Origin: Desulfoprunum benzoelyticum
GTDB lineage: Bacteria; Desulfobacterota; Desulfobulbia; Desulfobulbales; Desulfocapsaceae
Length of the DNA: 50,692 nt
NCBI RefSeq assembly: GCF_014201505.1
Contig: NZ_JACHEO010000022.1
Coordinates: 1-50,692 of the forward strand
Direction of reading: 5' to 3'
The position numbers and the translations under genes were made by a program. Every line of letters starts with the position of its first letter. The stretch's first letter is position 1. This document shows, piece by piece, positions 26,854 through 36,131 of this stretch. The notes beneath the pieces were generated by a model, which saw nothing but the letters and a program-made list of their open reading frames with translations, was not told where the DNA came from and did not search any database.

Positions 26854-27702
26854 TCAGTCCTCGTTGCGGCGGCAGGTGGCGTCATACAGCTCGTCGCAGG
26901 TGTCTCGATCCCTGTCGATGAACGTTCCGAGGATGACGCCGCGGCCAAAATCGATGTCCGCCCGGGCCGGGTCGGCGCCGTTGCGGATGATGGTCTTCTC
27001 CCGGTACAACCTGAGGGTATCCAGGGATTTCTGCTTGTTGCGGCGGCCGTAGTTGACGGGACAGGGGGCCAGCACCTCGATGAAGGAAAAGCCCTTCTTG
27101 AGCAGGGCCTCGTTGATGGCGTTGGTCAGGTCGCGGACATGGAGGATGGTCCAGCGGGCGACATACGAGGCGCCGGCGGCATAGGCCATCAGCGGCAGGT
27201 TGAACGGGGCGTCGGGGTTGCCGAACGGGGTCGTGGTCGTCTTGGCCTTACTCGGGGTGGTGGCGGCGACCTGGCCGCCGGTCATGCCGTAGATCAGGTT
27301 GTTGACGCAGATGACCGTCATGTCCATGTTGCGCCGGGCGGCGTGGATGAAGTGGTTGCCGCCGATGGCGAACAGGTCGCCGTCGCCGCTGAAGACGATG
27401 ACGTTGAGGTCCGGCCTGGCCATCTTGATGCCGCTGGCAAAGGGGATGGCGCGGCCGTGGGTGGTGTGGAAAGAGTCGATCTTGATGTAGCCCGCGGCCC
27501 GGCCGGAGCAGCCGATGCCGGAGACCATGGTGAACTGGTTGTAGGGGATGCCGGTGGCCTTGATCGCCGTGAGGCAGGAGGAGAAGGCTGTGCCGGTGCC
27601 GCAGCCCGGGCACCAGATGTGGGGGATGCGGTCGGTGCGGATCAGGTCGTCGAGGGGATGGGCGCCCTGGTGGTCGATACCGGGCTGAGTATTGGCGCTC
27701 AT
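26854..27702 (-). CDS. korB: 2-oxoacid:ferredoxin oxidoreductase, beta (TPP-binding) subunit (KorB-like)
   Basis: 282 aa. Contains WCPGCGTGTAFSS (residues about 30-42), GIGCSGRAAGY, the TPP-binding motif VFSGDGDLFAIGGNHFIHAARRN and CVNNLIYGMTGGQ, as in KorB/OorB. Overlaps korA by 4 bases and lies 27 bases before korC. The substrate is most likely 2-oxoglutarate, though branched or aryl 2-oxoacids cannot be excluded from sequence alone. Confidence 0.94.
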   Translation of the reverse strand: MSANTQPGIDHQGAHPLDDLIRTDRIPHIWCPGCGTGTAFSSCLTAIKATGIPYNQFTMVSGIGCSGRAAGYIKIDSFHTTHGRAIPFASGIKMARPDLNVIVFSGDGDLFAIGGNHFIHAARRNMDMTVICVNNLIYGMTGGQVAATTPSKAKTTTTPFGNPDAPFNLPLMAYAAGASYVARWTILHVRDLTNAINEALLKKGFSFIEVLAPCPVNYGRRNKQKSLDTLRLYREKTIIRNGADPARADIDFGRGVILGTFIDRDRDTCDELYDATCRRNED

Positions 27703-28850
27703 GGCTGGAAGACCTCCTGGATCAGGGAGACCACCTTGTCGGGGTGGATGATTTTGCCGCCGGCGTCGCCGACCAGGTAGGTGGCGGCCTGGCCATGGGC
27801 GCAGCGCTCGACCTCGTAATGGACCTGGCCGAGGTTGATCTCGACGGTGATCAGCCCCTTGACGCGGGCGGCGATCGCGTGGATCCGCTCTTCCGGAAAG
27901 GGCCAGACGGTGATCAGTCGGAACAGCCCGACCTTGTAGCCGAGCCGGCGGGCCTCGTCGACGGCGGTCAGCCCGGTGCGCACCGAGATGCCGTAGGAAA
28001 CGATGACGATGTCGGCATCCTCCATCCGGTATTCCTCGGTGCGGATGATATCGTCGAGGTTGTTGCGGATCTTGCCCTTGAGCCGGGTCATCATCTCTTC
28101 CTGGGCCTCCGGGGTCATGACCGGGTAGCCGCGCTCGTCGTGGGTCAGGCCGGTGACATGGACGTTGTAGCCCTCGCCGATGGCGGGCATCGGCGCAACC
28201 CCGTCGGGCCCGGGCTGATAGAGGCGGAAGCGGTCTTTTCGGCCCTTGGGTCTGGGGCGGGAGACCAGGGTGATCTCCCTGGCGTCGGGGATGACGACCT
28301 TTTCGCTCATGTGGCCGACAATCTCATCGGCCATTACCAGCACCGGCACCCGGTACTTCTCGCTGAGGTTGAAGGCGAGGATCGTGTGATAGAAGCAGTC
28401 CTGCGGCGACGACGGGGCGATGGCGATCAGCTCGTAGTCGCCGTGCGAGCCCCAGCGCGCCTGCATCATGTCGCCCTGGCCGGTCTGGGTGGGGAGCCCG
28501 GTGGAGGGGCCGGTGCGCTGGACGTTGACGATGACGCACGGGGTCTCGGTGCAGACACCGAGGCCGAGATTTTCCATCATCAGGCTGAAGCCGGGGCCGG
28601 AGGTGGCGGTCATGGTCTTGACCCCGGTCCAGGCGGCGCCGAGGATCGAGGCCATGGCGGCGATCTCGTCCTCCATCTGGATAAAGGTGCCGCCGACGTC
28701 GGGCAGCCGCTCGGCCATGTGTTCGGCCACCTCGGTCGCCGGGGTGATCGGATAGGCGCCGAAGAAACGGCAGCCGGCGGCGATCGCCCCCTCGGCACAG
28801 GCGACGTCGCCTGTAATATAATGGTTACCGGTTCGTACGGCTGGTTTCAT
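27699..28850 (-). CDS. korA: 2-oxoacid:ferredoxin oxidoreductase, alpha subunit (KorA-like)
   Basis: 383 aa from ATG 28850, with GAAGG 6 bases upstream; a TTG two codons earlier is less likely. Features: GNHYITGDVACAEGAIAAGC, FGAYPITPATEVAE, the QMEDEIAAMASILGAAWTG helix and TATSGPGFSLMMENLG, the latter typical of the alpha subunit's pyrimidine-binding domain. The C-terminal region carries VSYGISVRTGLTAV and the transketolase C-like part LFRLITVWPFPEERI. It pairs with KorB to bind TPP. Confidence 0.94.
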   Translation of the reverse strand: MKPAVRTGNHYITGDVACAEGAIAAGCRFFGAYPITPATEVAEHMAERLPDVGGTFIQMEDEIAAMASILGAAWTGVKTMTATSGPGFSLMMENLGLGVCTETPCVIVNVQRTGPSTGLPTQTGQGDMMQARWGSHGDYELIAIAPSSPQDCFYHTILAFNLSEKYRVPVLVMADEIVGHMSEKVVIPDAREITLVSRPRPKGRKDRFRLYQPGPDGVAPMPAIGEGYNVHVTGLTHDERGYPVMTPEAQEEMMTRLKGKIRNNLDDIIRTEEYRMEDADIVIVSYGISVRTGLTAVDEARRLGYKVGLFRLITVWPFPEERIHAIAARVKGLITVEINLGQVHYEVERCAHGQAATYLVGDAGGKIIHPDKVVSLIQEVFQP

Positions 28851-28919
28851 AGTCAACCTTCAGCTCAAGGTAAGGTAGTGGGGACACGAAGGAAAGTCGA
28901 AGCCCATCGCTCCTGCATC

Positions 28920-29177
28920 TCAGGGGGCCTCCACCGAGTAGATGGCAAATTCCGGGCAGATAATCTCGCAGTAATGGCAGTTGACGCAGTCGTCCGGCCT
29001 GCTGGTCTGCGGCGGGTGATACCCTTTTTTGTTAAAGCGGTCGGAGAAGGCGAGCATGTGCGTCGGACAGAATTCGATGCAGTAGCCACAGCCTTTGCAC
29101 CGGTCTTCGATAATCGTCACCAGTCCTTTGGTGATGTGGATCTCCTGGGTGTCCAGGGGCTGTCGCCAGAATGCCAT
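28920..29177 (-). CDS. korD: 2-oxoacid:ferredoxin oxidoreductase, delta (ferredoxin-like) subunit (KorD-like)
   Basis: 85 aa with two [4Fe-4S] motifs, CKGCGYCIEFCP and CVNCHYCEIICP, in the layout of KorD/OorD. It passes electrons from the TPP site towards free ferredoxin or, here, possibly to the Hdr partners encoded downstream. AGGA lies 8 bases before ATG 29177. First gene of a seven-gene minus-strand operon; korA starts 69 bases later. Confidence 0.93.
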   Translation of the reverse strand: MAFWRQPLDTQEIHITKGLVTIIEDRCKGCGYCIEFCPTHMLAFSDRFNKKGYHPPQTSRPDDCVNCHYCEIICPEFAIYSVEAP

Positions 29178-29260
29178 AGCTGTTTCCTGAAAAAGTCGGG
29201 GTTGATCCTTGCGGTCGTCGCCGGGGGAGGTACGTGCGTGAGAGGCGTGGAAAATCAGGA

Positions 29261-29289
29261 GTTAACCCAGGAAGTGAAATAAAAGTCAA
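29261..29289 (-). promoter_or_regulatory. Candidate sigma70-type promoter for the kor-hdr operon
   Basis: On the minus strand TTGACT (29289-29284) and GTTAAC (29266-29261) are spaced by 17 bases, about 85 bases before the korD start. The -35 matches well and the -10 poorly, so this is only a candidate. Confidence 0.3.
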
Positions 29290-29548
29290 GCTGAATTTGA
29301 CAGAAGTGACGAGAGAAACGAGACGGGGTGCGGTTTTTTGCGGGGGTGTCTTGGCGGATTATGTGCCTGGTGTGCTTTTTGTCGGTGGTCAGCAAGCGTG
29401 ATCGTGTTTTTAGCGGTAGATCGGGAATACGATTCGTGTCTTCCGGGGGATGTGTGGAGGACAGTCCCGGCGATATTGACGCCCTCCTCTGTGGCAGGTG
29501 GTTTTCAGGGGGTGATGGGTGTCACTGTTTCCCTGTGTGCCGGATAGA
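29290..29548. other. Intergenic, nothing further identified
   Basis: Lies between the kor promoter area and the 3' end of the CooC-like gene. An 85-codon plus-strand frame at 29328-29585 overlaps the end of that gene and resembles nothing known. No terminator with a T-tract was seen. Confidence 0.4.
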
Positions 29549-30334
29549 TTACATCTTTATATTCAGCGACAGCGGTTTGCGGTAGCTGGTGATGAAGCTG
29601 CAGGCGGCCGCGATCTGGGGCATGTCGGCAGTCAGTGGCTGCCCCTTCAGATTCTGGAGAAAGATCTCGTTGTTACGGGGGATGGCGGCAATGATCCGTT
29701 GTCGGTCGAGACCGGCGGTCATGGCCTCGAGCACTTCGCCGTCGACCTTGTTGAGGATGAAATAGGTCTGGACCCCTGCTCCTGCAGCGATCTGGCGGGC
29801 GCGTTCGGCCATCTGGATCGACTCGTAATTGGGATCGACAACACAGATCACCAGGTCGCAGTTCTTATCGACCTGGCGGCCAAAATGTTCCAACCCTGCT
29901 TCGGCGTCGATCAGGACGATTTCATCGGCCTTCTCCTGCAGACGTGCAAGCACCGCCTTGGAGATGCCGCCGATCATGCAGGCGCAGCCTTCGCCGAATT
30001 CCTTGATTTTGCCGACGACCAGCAGCTTGATGCCGTCTGCCTCGGCCAGACATTCTCCCGGCAGGTTGTCCAACGTCATGACCTGTTTGAAAAAATCATC
30101 CTCATGCTCATGGTCGGCGGCCTGCTTGAGCACCTCCCGCGTCCCTTTGCGCCCACCCATCGCATCCATCATGATCTCGGGTTGGTGCGCGCCCAGGAGC
30201 CGGTGCAGACAGAGGTTCGATTCATCGGCGTCGATCACCAGCACCTTTTTGCCGCTTTCTGCCAGTGCCCTGGCAAGAAGGATGGTGAGGGTGCTCTTGC
30301 CGCACCCGCCTTTGCCGCAGATCATGATTTTCAT
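29549..30334 (-). CDS. cooC: CooC-like nickel-insertion ATPase (MinD/ParA family)
   Basis: 261 aa. Deviant Walker A GKGGCGKST (7-15), the DADESN motif after the second strand (36-41), and the C-x-C pair C117/C119 in EGCACMIGG, which in CooC lies at the dimer interface and binds metal. CooC matures the Ni-Fe-S cluster of carbon monoxide dehydrogenase using ATP. No CODH or acetyl-CoA synthase gene is in the window, so it may serve one elsewhere. It stands alone between the kor operon and an MFS gene. Confidence 0.85.
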   Translation of the reverse strand: MKIMICGKGGCGKSTLTILLARALAESGKKVLVIDADESNLCLHRLLGAHQPEIMMDAMGGRKGTREVLKQAADHEHEDDFFKQVMTLDNLPGECLAEADGIKLLVVGKIKEFGEGCACMIGGISKAVLARLQEKADEIVLIDAEAGLEHFGRQVDKNCDLVICVVDPNYESIQMAERARQIAAGAGVQTYFILNKVDGEVLEAMTAGLDRQRIIAAIPRNNEIFLQNLKGQPLTADMPQIAAACSFITSYRKPLSLNIKM

Positions 30335-30501
30335 TTTGGGACTCCTGCTTCGGATGGTCTTGCAACAGTTGCAGATAAGAGTCTGCTGAACTGCTTCCGG
30401 TCAGCTGTAATTGACCATGACACAGGTGATATGCCAAGCAGGAAAGTGGCGGGGTGCATGCCGTCGCGACGAGGTTGAGGGAGATGCCGGGCGAGGTGCA
30501 G

Positions 30502-31770
30502 TCAAGCCCCGGCCTCGTCCTTTTCCACCCGGCCCAGCAGCCAGGCGCCGATGATGAACAGGACCAGGATGCTCAGCACCCCCCAGCGTGTGTCGCCGGT
30601 CAGCCGGCCGACGACACCCATCAGGAACGGTCCGGTGATCGCCGCGAATTTGCCGAAGACGTTGTAGAAGCCGAAAAATTCGGAACTGTTTTCGGCGGGG
30701 ATGAGTTTGCCGAAGTAGCTCCGACTCAGGGCCTGGATCCCGCCCATCGATGAGGCCACCAGGAAGGCGAGGCCCCAGAAGGCCAGGGTTCGGAGTCCCA
30801 TGTCGGCGATTGACGGGAGAAAAAAGGCGATCAGGGTGACGAGGGCGTAGACCGCGATCCCGGCCAGCAGCATCGTCCGGGCCGAAAAGCGCATCGCCAG
30901 CCGGCCGTAGAGCAGGGCGAAGGGAAAGGCGACGATCTGGATGAACAGCAGTACCACGATCAGCAGGGTGACCCTGAAACCGAGATCGCGGCCGTAGGCC
31001 ATCGCCATCGTGATGATGGTGTCGACCCCGTCGATGTAGAAGAAATAGGACAGCAGGAACAGGAAGGCCCGGCGATGGCGGCGGATCTGCCGGAAGGTCG
31101 TGAACAGCCGGACGAAACTGTCGCCCAGCGGGGCGGCGGAGGCCGGCAGGTAATGGACCTGGCGGACATTTTTGAGCATCGGGATGGCGAAGGCGAGCCA
31201 CCACAGGGCGACGACGATGAAACCGATCTTGGTCGCGACGGGCGGCAGGCCGTTCGCCATCCCAACCGTGAGCAGCAGCGCGATCACTGCCAGAAAGGGG
31301 ATGACGCTGCCGATATAGCCCCAGGCGTAGCCGCGGGAGGAAATGGCGTCCATACGCTGATGGCTGGTGACATCGGTGATGAAGGCGTCATAGAAGATGT
31401 TGGCCCCGGCCCAGCCGACCCGGGCCATGACGAACAGGACAAGGCACAGCAGCCACTGGCCTTCCCGGACGATCGGCAGGGCCAGGGTAAAGCACAGGCC
31501 AATGCCGACAAAGACGAGAAAGAATAATTTCTTGCGACCGCGGTAGTCGGCCAGCGCCCCGAGGATCGGGGCGAGCAGAGCCAGGATCAGCGAGGCGGTC
31601 GAGTTGGCGAAGCCCCAGTTGGCGGTCGACGCCGCCGCCGGCAGGTGGCTGGCGGCATAATCCTTGAAGAATATCGGCATGATCGCCGTCACCATGACCA
31701 GGACGAAGGCCGAGTTGCCGACGTCGTACAGCACCCAGCTTCTCTCCTCGGCGGTCATCTTGATGGCCAT
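30502..31770 (-). CDS. MFS transporter, UMF1 family
   Basis: 422 aa with about twelve membrane segments. The N-terminal WVLYDVGNSAFVLVMVTAI is the UMF1 (Atg22-like, YxiO-type) signature; the ADYRGRKK loop between helices 2 and 3 is the usual MFS motif. Substrate unknown. It lies 39 bases after the RND gene on the same strand and could be the last gene of that efflux operon. Confidence 0.85.
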   Translation of the reverse strand: MAIKMTAEERSWVLYDVGNSAFVLVMVTAIMPIFFKDYAASHLPAAASTANWGFANSTASLILALLAPILGALADYRGRKKLFFLVFVGIGLCFTLALPIVREGQWLLCLVLFVMARVGWAGANIFYDAFITDVTSHQRMDAISSRGYAWGYIGSVIPFLAVIALLLTVGMANGLPPVATKIGFIVVALWWLAFAIPMLKNVRQVHYLPASAAPLGDSFVRLFTTFRQIRRHRRAFLFLLSYFFYIDGVDTIITMAMAYGRDLGFRVTLLIVVLLFIQIVAFPFALLYGRLAMRFSARTMLLAGIAVYALVTLIAFFLPSIADMGLRTLAFWGLAFLVASSMGGIQALSRSYFGKLIPAENSSEFFGFYNVFGKFAAITGPFLMGVVGRLTGDTRWGVLSILVLFIIGAWLLGRVEKDEAGA

Positions 31771-31809
31771 TGCGGCAGATCTCCTGTACTGGTGACTTTT
31801 ATCAGGACC

Positions 31810-34800
31810 TCACTCCGCGACGGGGTGAATTCTGCCCCTGCTCCACTGCTGCAACTCCTCCATGTACAGGTAGAACACCGGGGTGACATAGAGGGTCAGG
31901 GTCTGGGAGAACAGCAGGCCGCCGACGACCGCCAGGCCCAGGGGCTGGCGCGACTCGCCGCCGGCGCCGAAGCCGATCGCGATCGGGATGCCGGCCATCA
32001 GCGCCGACATCGTCGTCATCATGATCGGTCGGAAACGGATCAGGCAGGCGGCGAGGATTGCCTCCTCGGCGTTCTTGCCTTCTTTGGCGCGGGCCTCGAT
32101 CGCGAAATCGATCATCATGATGCCGTTCTTCTTCACCAGGCCGACGAGCATGATGATGCCGACGAAGGCGTAGATCGTCAGTTCGGTGTCGAACAGCAGC
32201 AGCGTCACCAGGGCGCCGAAGCCGGCGAAGGGCAGGGCGGTGAGGATGGTCAGGGGATGGATGAAACTCTCGTAGAGGATGCCGAGGACGATGTAGATGA
32301 CGACGATCGACAGCAGCAGCAGCCAGCCCATCGCCGCCTGCGACTCCTGGAACTGTTTGGCGCTGCCCTGGAAGGTCGACTGGATGCCGTCCGGCAGGGT
32401 GGCGGTCAGCGTCTCGAGGCTGCCGACCGCCTCGCCGAGCGAGACCCCGGGGCGGACGTTGAAGGACAGGGTCACCGCCGGCAGCTGGCCGGAGTGGTTG
32501 ATCGACAGCGGCCCCAGCCCCGGCCGCATCGTGACGACCGAGGTCAGCGGCACCAGGGCGCCCTGGTCGGAGCGGACATGGATGCTCGCCAGATCGTCGG
32601 CATCGTCCTGGTACTGCGGCTGGATCTCCATGATGACGTCGTACTGGTCGTTGGGGGCGTAGATCGTCGAGACCGAGCGGTCGCCGTAGAAATTGTAGAG
32701 ACTGCTCTCGATCCGCCGCGGCGAGACCCCGAGGAGCAGGGCCCGGTCGCGGTCGATTTCTATCTGCAGCTCGGAGTTCTTCAGCTGCAGGTCGCTCGAG
32801 ACATCGGTCAGGCCCGGCAGCTGCCGCATCCGCTGCTCCAGTTCCTCCCCGGTCCGGTAGAGCTGGTTCGTGTCGGTGCCCTGCAGTGTCAGCTGGTAGA
32901 GGCTGCGGGCGCGGCGGCCGCCGATGTTGATCGGCGGCGGGTTGACCAGCATGGCGCGGATGCCGGGCACGGCATTGAGCTGCGGCCGCAGGTCGGCGAT
33001 GACCTCGTCGACGCTCAGCTCCCGTTCCGCCCGCGGCTTGAGGGTTACCATCATCGTGCCGTTGTCGTCGACACTCATCATGAACCGTTCGACGTTGGGG
33101 TCGCGGCGGACGATCTCGGCCAGCTCCTGCATGTGCGTCACCAGCGACTCCCAGGAGATGTCCTGCGCCGTCTGGGTCGAGATACTGATGAAATCGCGGT
33201 CCTCCGACGGGATGAAGCCCTTCGGCACGACCCGGAACAGCTGGATCGTGGCGACAAGGATGGCGAGCGACAGCACCATCGTCGCCAGGCGATGGCGGAG
33301 AACGAAGCGGAGGCTGCGGTCATAGATCGCCAGCGATCCCAGGTACATCCGCTCGGTGGTTTGGTAGAAGCGGCCATGGCGCACCTGCTGCTGCTCGCGG
33401 AGGAAGCGGCTGCCGAGCATCGGCGTCAGGGTCAGGCTGATGATGCAGCTGACGACGACAGCGACGGCGATGGTCACCGAGAACTCGCGGAACAGGCGAC
33501 CGAGGATGCCGCCGAGGAACAGCAGCGGGATGAAGATCGCGGCGAGCGATACGGTCATCGACACGATCGTGAAGCCGACCTCCCGGGCCCCGTCGAGCGC
33601 CGCCTGCATCCGGTTCTTGCCCATCTCGAGGTGGCGGACGATGTTCTCGAGCATGACGATGGCGTCGTCGACGACGAAGCCGACCGACAGGGTCAGGGCC
33701 ATCAGCGAGATGTTGTCGAGCGAGTAGTCGAGCAGGTACATGACCGCAAAGGTGCCGAAGATCGACATCGGCAGCGACAGGCTGGGGATGATCGTCGACG
33801 ACAGGTTGCGGATGAAGAGGAATATCACCAGCACCACCAGGATCAGCGTGAGGAGGAGGGTGAACTGGACGTCGTCGACCGAGGCCTTGATCGACTTGCT
33901 GGCATCGCGCAGCAGGGTCATCCGCACCGCCTCCGGCAGGTTGGCGCGGAAGGCCGGGAACAGGTCCTTGACCCGTTCGGCGACCTGAAGGGTGTTGCTG
34001 CCCGGCTGTTTCTGGATCGCGAGGAAGATGGCGTTGGCCCGGTCGGCGGCGGTGTACATCCAGGCCCCGTCTTTGTCGTTGGCGACGCCGTCGAGAACTG
34101 TCGCCACCTGCTCCAGCCGGATTGCCCGGCCATCGCGCACCGCCACGACGATCCGGCGGTACTGGCCGGCGGCGTCGAGCTGGCCGTCGGCCTTGAGGGT
34201 CAGCGTCCGCTGCGGCCCGCTCAGCTGGCCCATCGGGATGTTGACGTTCTGGGCGTTGATCTCCGCCGCCACCTGGTCGGCATCGAGATCGAAGGCCTGC
34301 AGCGCCTTGGGGTCGAGCTGGACCCGAACCGCGTATTTCTTGGTGCCGCGGATCGATACCTGGGATATCCCACTCAGCATCGAGATCCGCTCGCTCATCG
34401 TCTGGGCGTACTGGTCGAGGACCGACATCGGCACCGACGGGCTGGTCAGGGCGATGAACATGATCGGGATCGCCGCCGGGTTGATCTTGCGGAACGACGG
34501 CGGCGACGGCATGTCGTCGGGCAGGCGGGAGACGGTGCGGGCGATGGCGGTCTGGATGTCCTGGGCGGCGGCGTCGATATCGCGCTCGAGCGAGAACTGG
34601 ATAGTGATCTGGACCCGGCCGGTCGAACTGACGGAGTTCATCGAATCGATGCCGGCGATCGCCGAGAACTCCTTCTCGAGGATCGTCGCCACCGTCGAGG
34701 CCATGGTTTCCGGGCTGGCGCCGGGCAGCGAGGCGGTCACCAGAATAGTCGGAAAGTCGACGTTGGGCAGGTCGGCCACCGGCAGCAGGCGATAGCCGAT

Positions 34801-34884
34801 CAGGCCGGAAAGCATGATGCTGACCATCACCAGCACCGTCATCACCGGCCGGCGGATGCAGAGATCGGAGAGCCCGCCGGTCAT
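31810..34884 (-). CDS. RND efflux permease (MdtC/AcrB-like)
   Basis: 1024 aa, the normal size. The N-terminus (FIRRP-like LCIRRPVMTVLVMVSIMLSG) and ADLPNVDFPTILV, the transmembrane proton-relay motif GFVVDDAIVMLENI, and a C-terminal MLVGLVKKNGIMMIDFAIEA are typical of the MdtB/MdtC branch of heavy-metal/multidrug RND pumps. Inner-membrane proton antiporter working with the membrane-fusion and outer-membrane proteins encoded immediately upstream; it overlaps the adaptor gene by 4 bases. Substrate cannot be predicted. Confidence 0.95.
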   Translation of the reverse strand: MTGGLSDLCIRRPVMTVLVMVSIMLSGLIGYRLLPVADLPNVDFPTILVTASLPGASPETMASTVATILEKEFSAIAGIDSMNSVSSTGRVQITIQFSLERDIDAAAQDIQTAIARTVSRLPDDMPSPPSFRKINPAAIPIMFIALTSPSVPMSVLDQYAQTMSERISMLSGISQVSIRGTKKYAVRVQLDPKALQAFDLDADQVAAEINAQNVNIPMGQLSGPQRTLTLKADGQLDAAGQYRRIVVAVRDGRAIRLEQVATVLDGVANDKDGAWMYTAADRANAIFLAIQKQPGSNTLQVAERVKDLFPAFRANLPEAVRMTLLRDASKSIKASVDDVQFTLLLTLILVVLVIFLFIRNLSSTIIPSLSLPMSIFGTFAVMYLLDYSLDNISLMALTLSVGFVVDDAIVMLENIVRHLEMGKNRMQAALDGAREVGFTIVSMTVSLAAIFIPLLFLGGILGRLFREFSVTIAVAVVVSCIISLTLTPMLGSRFLREQQQVRHGRFYQTTERMYLGSLAIYDRSLRFVLRHRLATMVLSLAILVATIQLFRVVPKGFIPSEDRDFISISTQTAQDISWESLVTHMQELAEIVRRDPNVERFMMSVDDNGTMMVTLKPRAERELSVDEVIADLRPQLNAVPGIRAMLVNPPPINIGGRRARSLYQLTLQGTDTNQLYRTGEELEQRMRQLPGLTDVSSDLQLKNSELQIEIDRDRALLLGVSPRRIESSLYNFYGDRSVSTIYAPNDQYDVIMEIQPQYQDDADDLASIHVRSDQGALVPLTSVVTMRPGLGPLSINHSGQLPAVTLSFNVRPGVSLGEAVGSLETLTATLPDGIQSTFQGSAKQFQESQAAMGWLLLLSIVVIYIVLGILYESFIHPLTILTALPFAGFGALVTLLLFDTELTIYAFVGIIMLVGLVKKNGIMMIDFAIEARAKEGKNAEEAILAACLIRFRPIMMTTMSALMAGIPIAIGFGAGGESRQPLGLAVVGGLLFSQTLTLYVTPVFYLYMEELQQWSRGRIHPVAE

Positions 34885-36131
34885 TGGCCACCGTCCTCGC
34901 CATTGGCGCCGGCGCCGCGGTGGCCTTCATTTCCGGTCCCGGTCCCGTTGCCGACGCCGGCCGGCCGGTCGCTGCGGTCTTCGATCCGGCCGCCGTCGAC
35001 CAGCTGCAGGTGGCCGTCGGTCACGACCCGCTCGCCGGCCGCCAGGCCCTGGACGATCTCGGTCTCGCCGCCGTGCCGAACTCCGGTGACGACCTGGCGG
35101 TAAGCGACGGTGTGATCATCCCTGGCGACGAAGACATGGGCGCCGTCCTGGCCGATCTGCACCGCCTGGCTGGGCACGACCGGGACGCTGCGGCGGTGGC
35201 CGAGCTGCAGCGATACCGCCACCATCCGCCCCGGCCACAGCAACCGGTCGGTGTTGGCGAAGTCGGCCTTGAACCGGATCAAACCAGTGGCCGGGTCGAT
35301 ACTGTTGTCGATGAAGGTCAGGTCCCCGGTCGCGACGGCCTGGTCTGAGCCGGCCAGGGCGACCTCCACCGCCAGGCCGCCCTGGCCCATCGCCTGCTGC
35401 ACCTCCGGCAACCGTTCGCCGGCGATATCGAAGGCGACGCTGACCGGCGCGATCCGGTTGATAATCACCAGCGGGGTATCGTCACCCGCCTTGACCAGGT
35501 TGCCGGCATCGGCCTGGATCTCACCGGCCAGGCCGGCGAAAGGCGCCGTCAGGGTGCAGTACTGGAGGTCGAGACGGGCGCTGTCGACCGCCGCGCGGTC
35601 GGCCAGGACCGCGGCCTTCAGGCTGGCGACCCGGGTGGCGGCCTGGTCGGCCTGGACCTGGGAAACAAAGCCCTTGCCGGCGGCAGGACGGTAGCGTTCC
35701 AGCTCTTTGACGGCGTTGTCGAGTTCGGCCTGGTCCTTGGCCAGCAGGGCCTCCTTCGCCTTGAGCTGGGCCTGATAGGGGCGGGAATCAATGGTGAACA
35801 GCAGCTCTCCCTGCCGCACCTCCCGGCCTTCGCGGAAGTGGATGGTGTGAAGGATGCCGCCCACCTGGGCCCTGATCGCGACCGAGGCCGAGGCCTCGAC
35901 CCGGCCGGTGGCCGTGATGACGACCGGGATGTCCTGGGTGCGGCAGAGGGCGGTCGTGACCGCGGTGGCGGCCCGGCGATCGGCGCCGCCCCTGGCGTCC
36001 TTGTCCCGGTCGTTGCCGGAACAACCGGCAACCAGCAGCAGGAGAAGAACGAAGGTCAGGGCCGGCCGCGGCAGCATCCGGCGCCAGAACTGGAACGAAG
36101 GAGAGTATGGGTAATCTGGGCTTGCGGTCAT
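34881..36131 (-). CDS. RND efflux adaptor (membrane-fusion lipoprotein)
   Basis: 416 aa. Hydrophobic segment with lipobox LLLVAGC, then the barrel-sandwich/lipoyl region VGGILHTIHFREGREVRQGE, a coiled-coil hairpin (about 118-165) and the C-terminal domain with TFIDNSIDPATGLIRFKADF. The extreme C-terminus is a Gly/Asn-rich low-complexity tail. It starts within the stop of the outer-membrane gene (ATGA). The first 18 residues before MLPRPALTF make a long n-region, so ATG 36077 is an alternative start. Confidence 0.92.
   Translation of the reverse strand: MTASPDYPYSPSFQFWRRMLPRPALTFVLLLLLVAGCSGNDRDKDARGGADRRAATAVTTALCRTQDIPVVITATGRVEASASVAIRAQVGGILHTIHFREGREVRQGELLFTIDSRPYQAQLKAKEALLAKDQAELDNAVKELERYRPAAGKGFVSQVQADQAATRVASLKAAVLADRAAVDSARLDLQYCTLTAPFAGLAGEIQADAGNLVKAGDDTPLVIINRIAPVSVAFDIAGERLPEVQQAMGQGGLAVEVALAGSDQAVATGDLTFIDNSIDPATGLIRFKADFANTDRLLWPGRMVAVSLQLGHRRSVPVVPSQAVQIGQDGAHVFVARDDHTVAYRQVVTGVRHGGETEIVQGLAAGERVVTDGHLQLVDGGRIEDRSDRPAGVGNGTGTGNEGHRGAGANGEDGGQ

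Noticed and set aside
31645..35103. 1152-codon plus-strand open frame antisense to the RND pump
   Set aside because: Shadow of the minus-strand RND and adaptor genes, with repetitive Arg/Asp/His composition and no domain.
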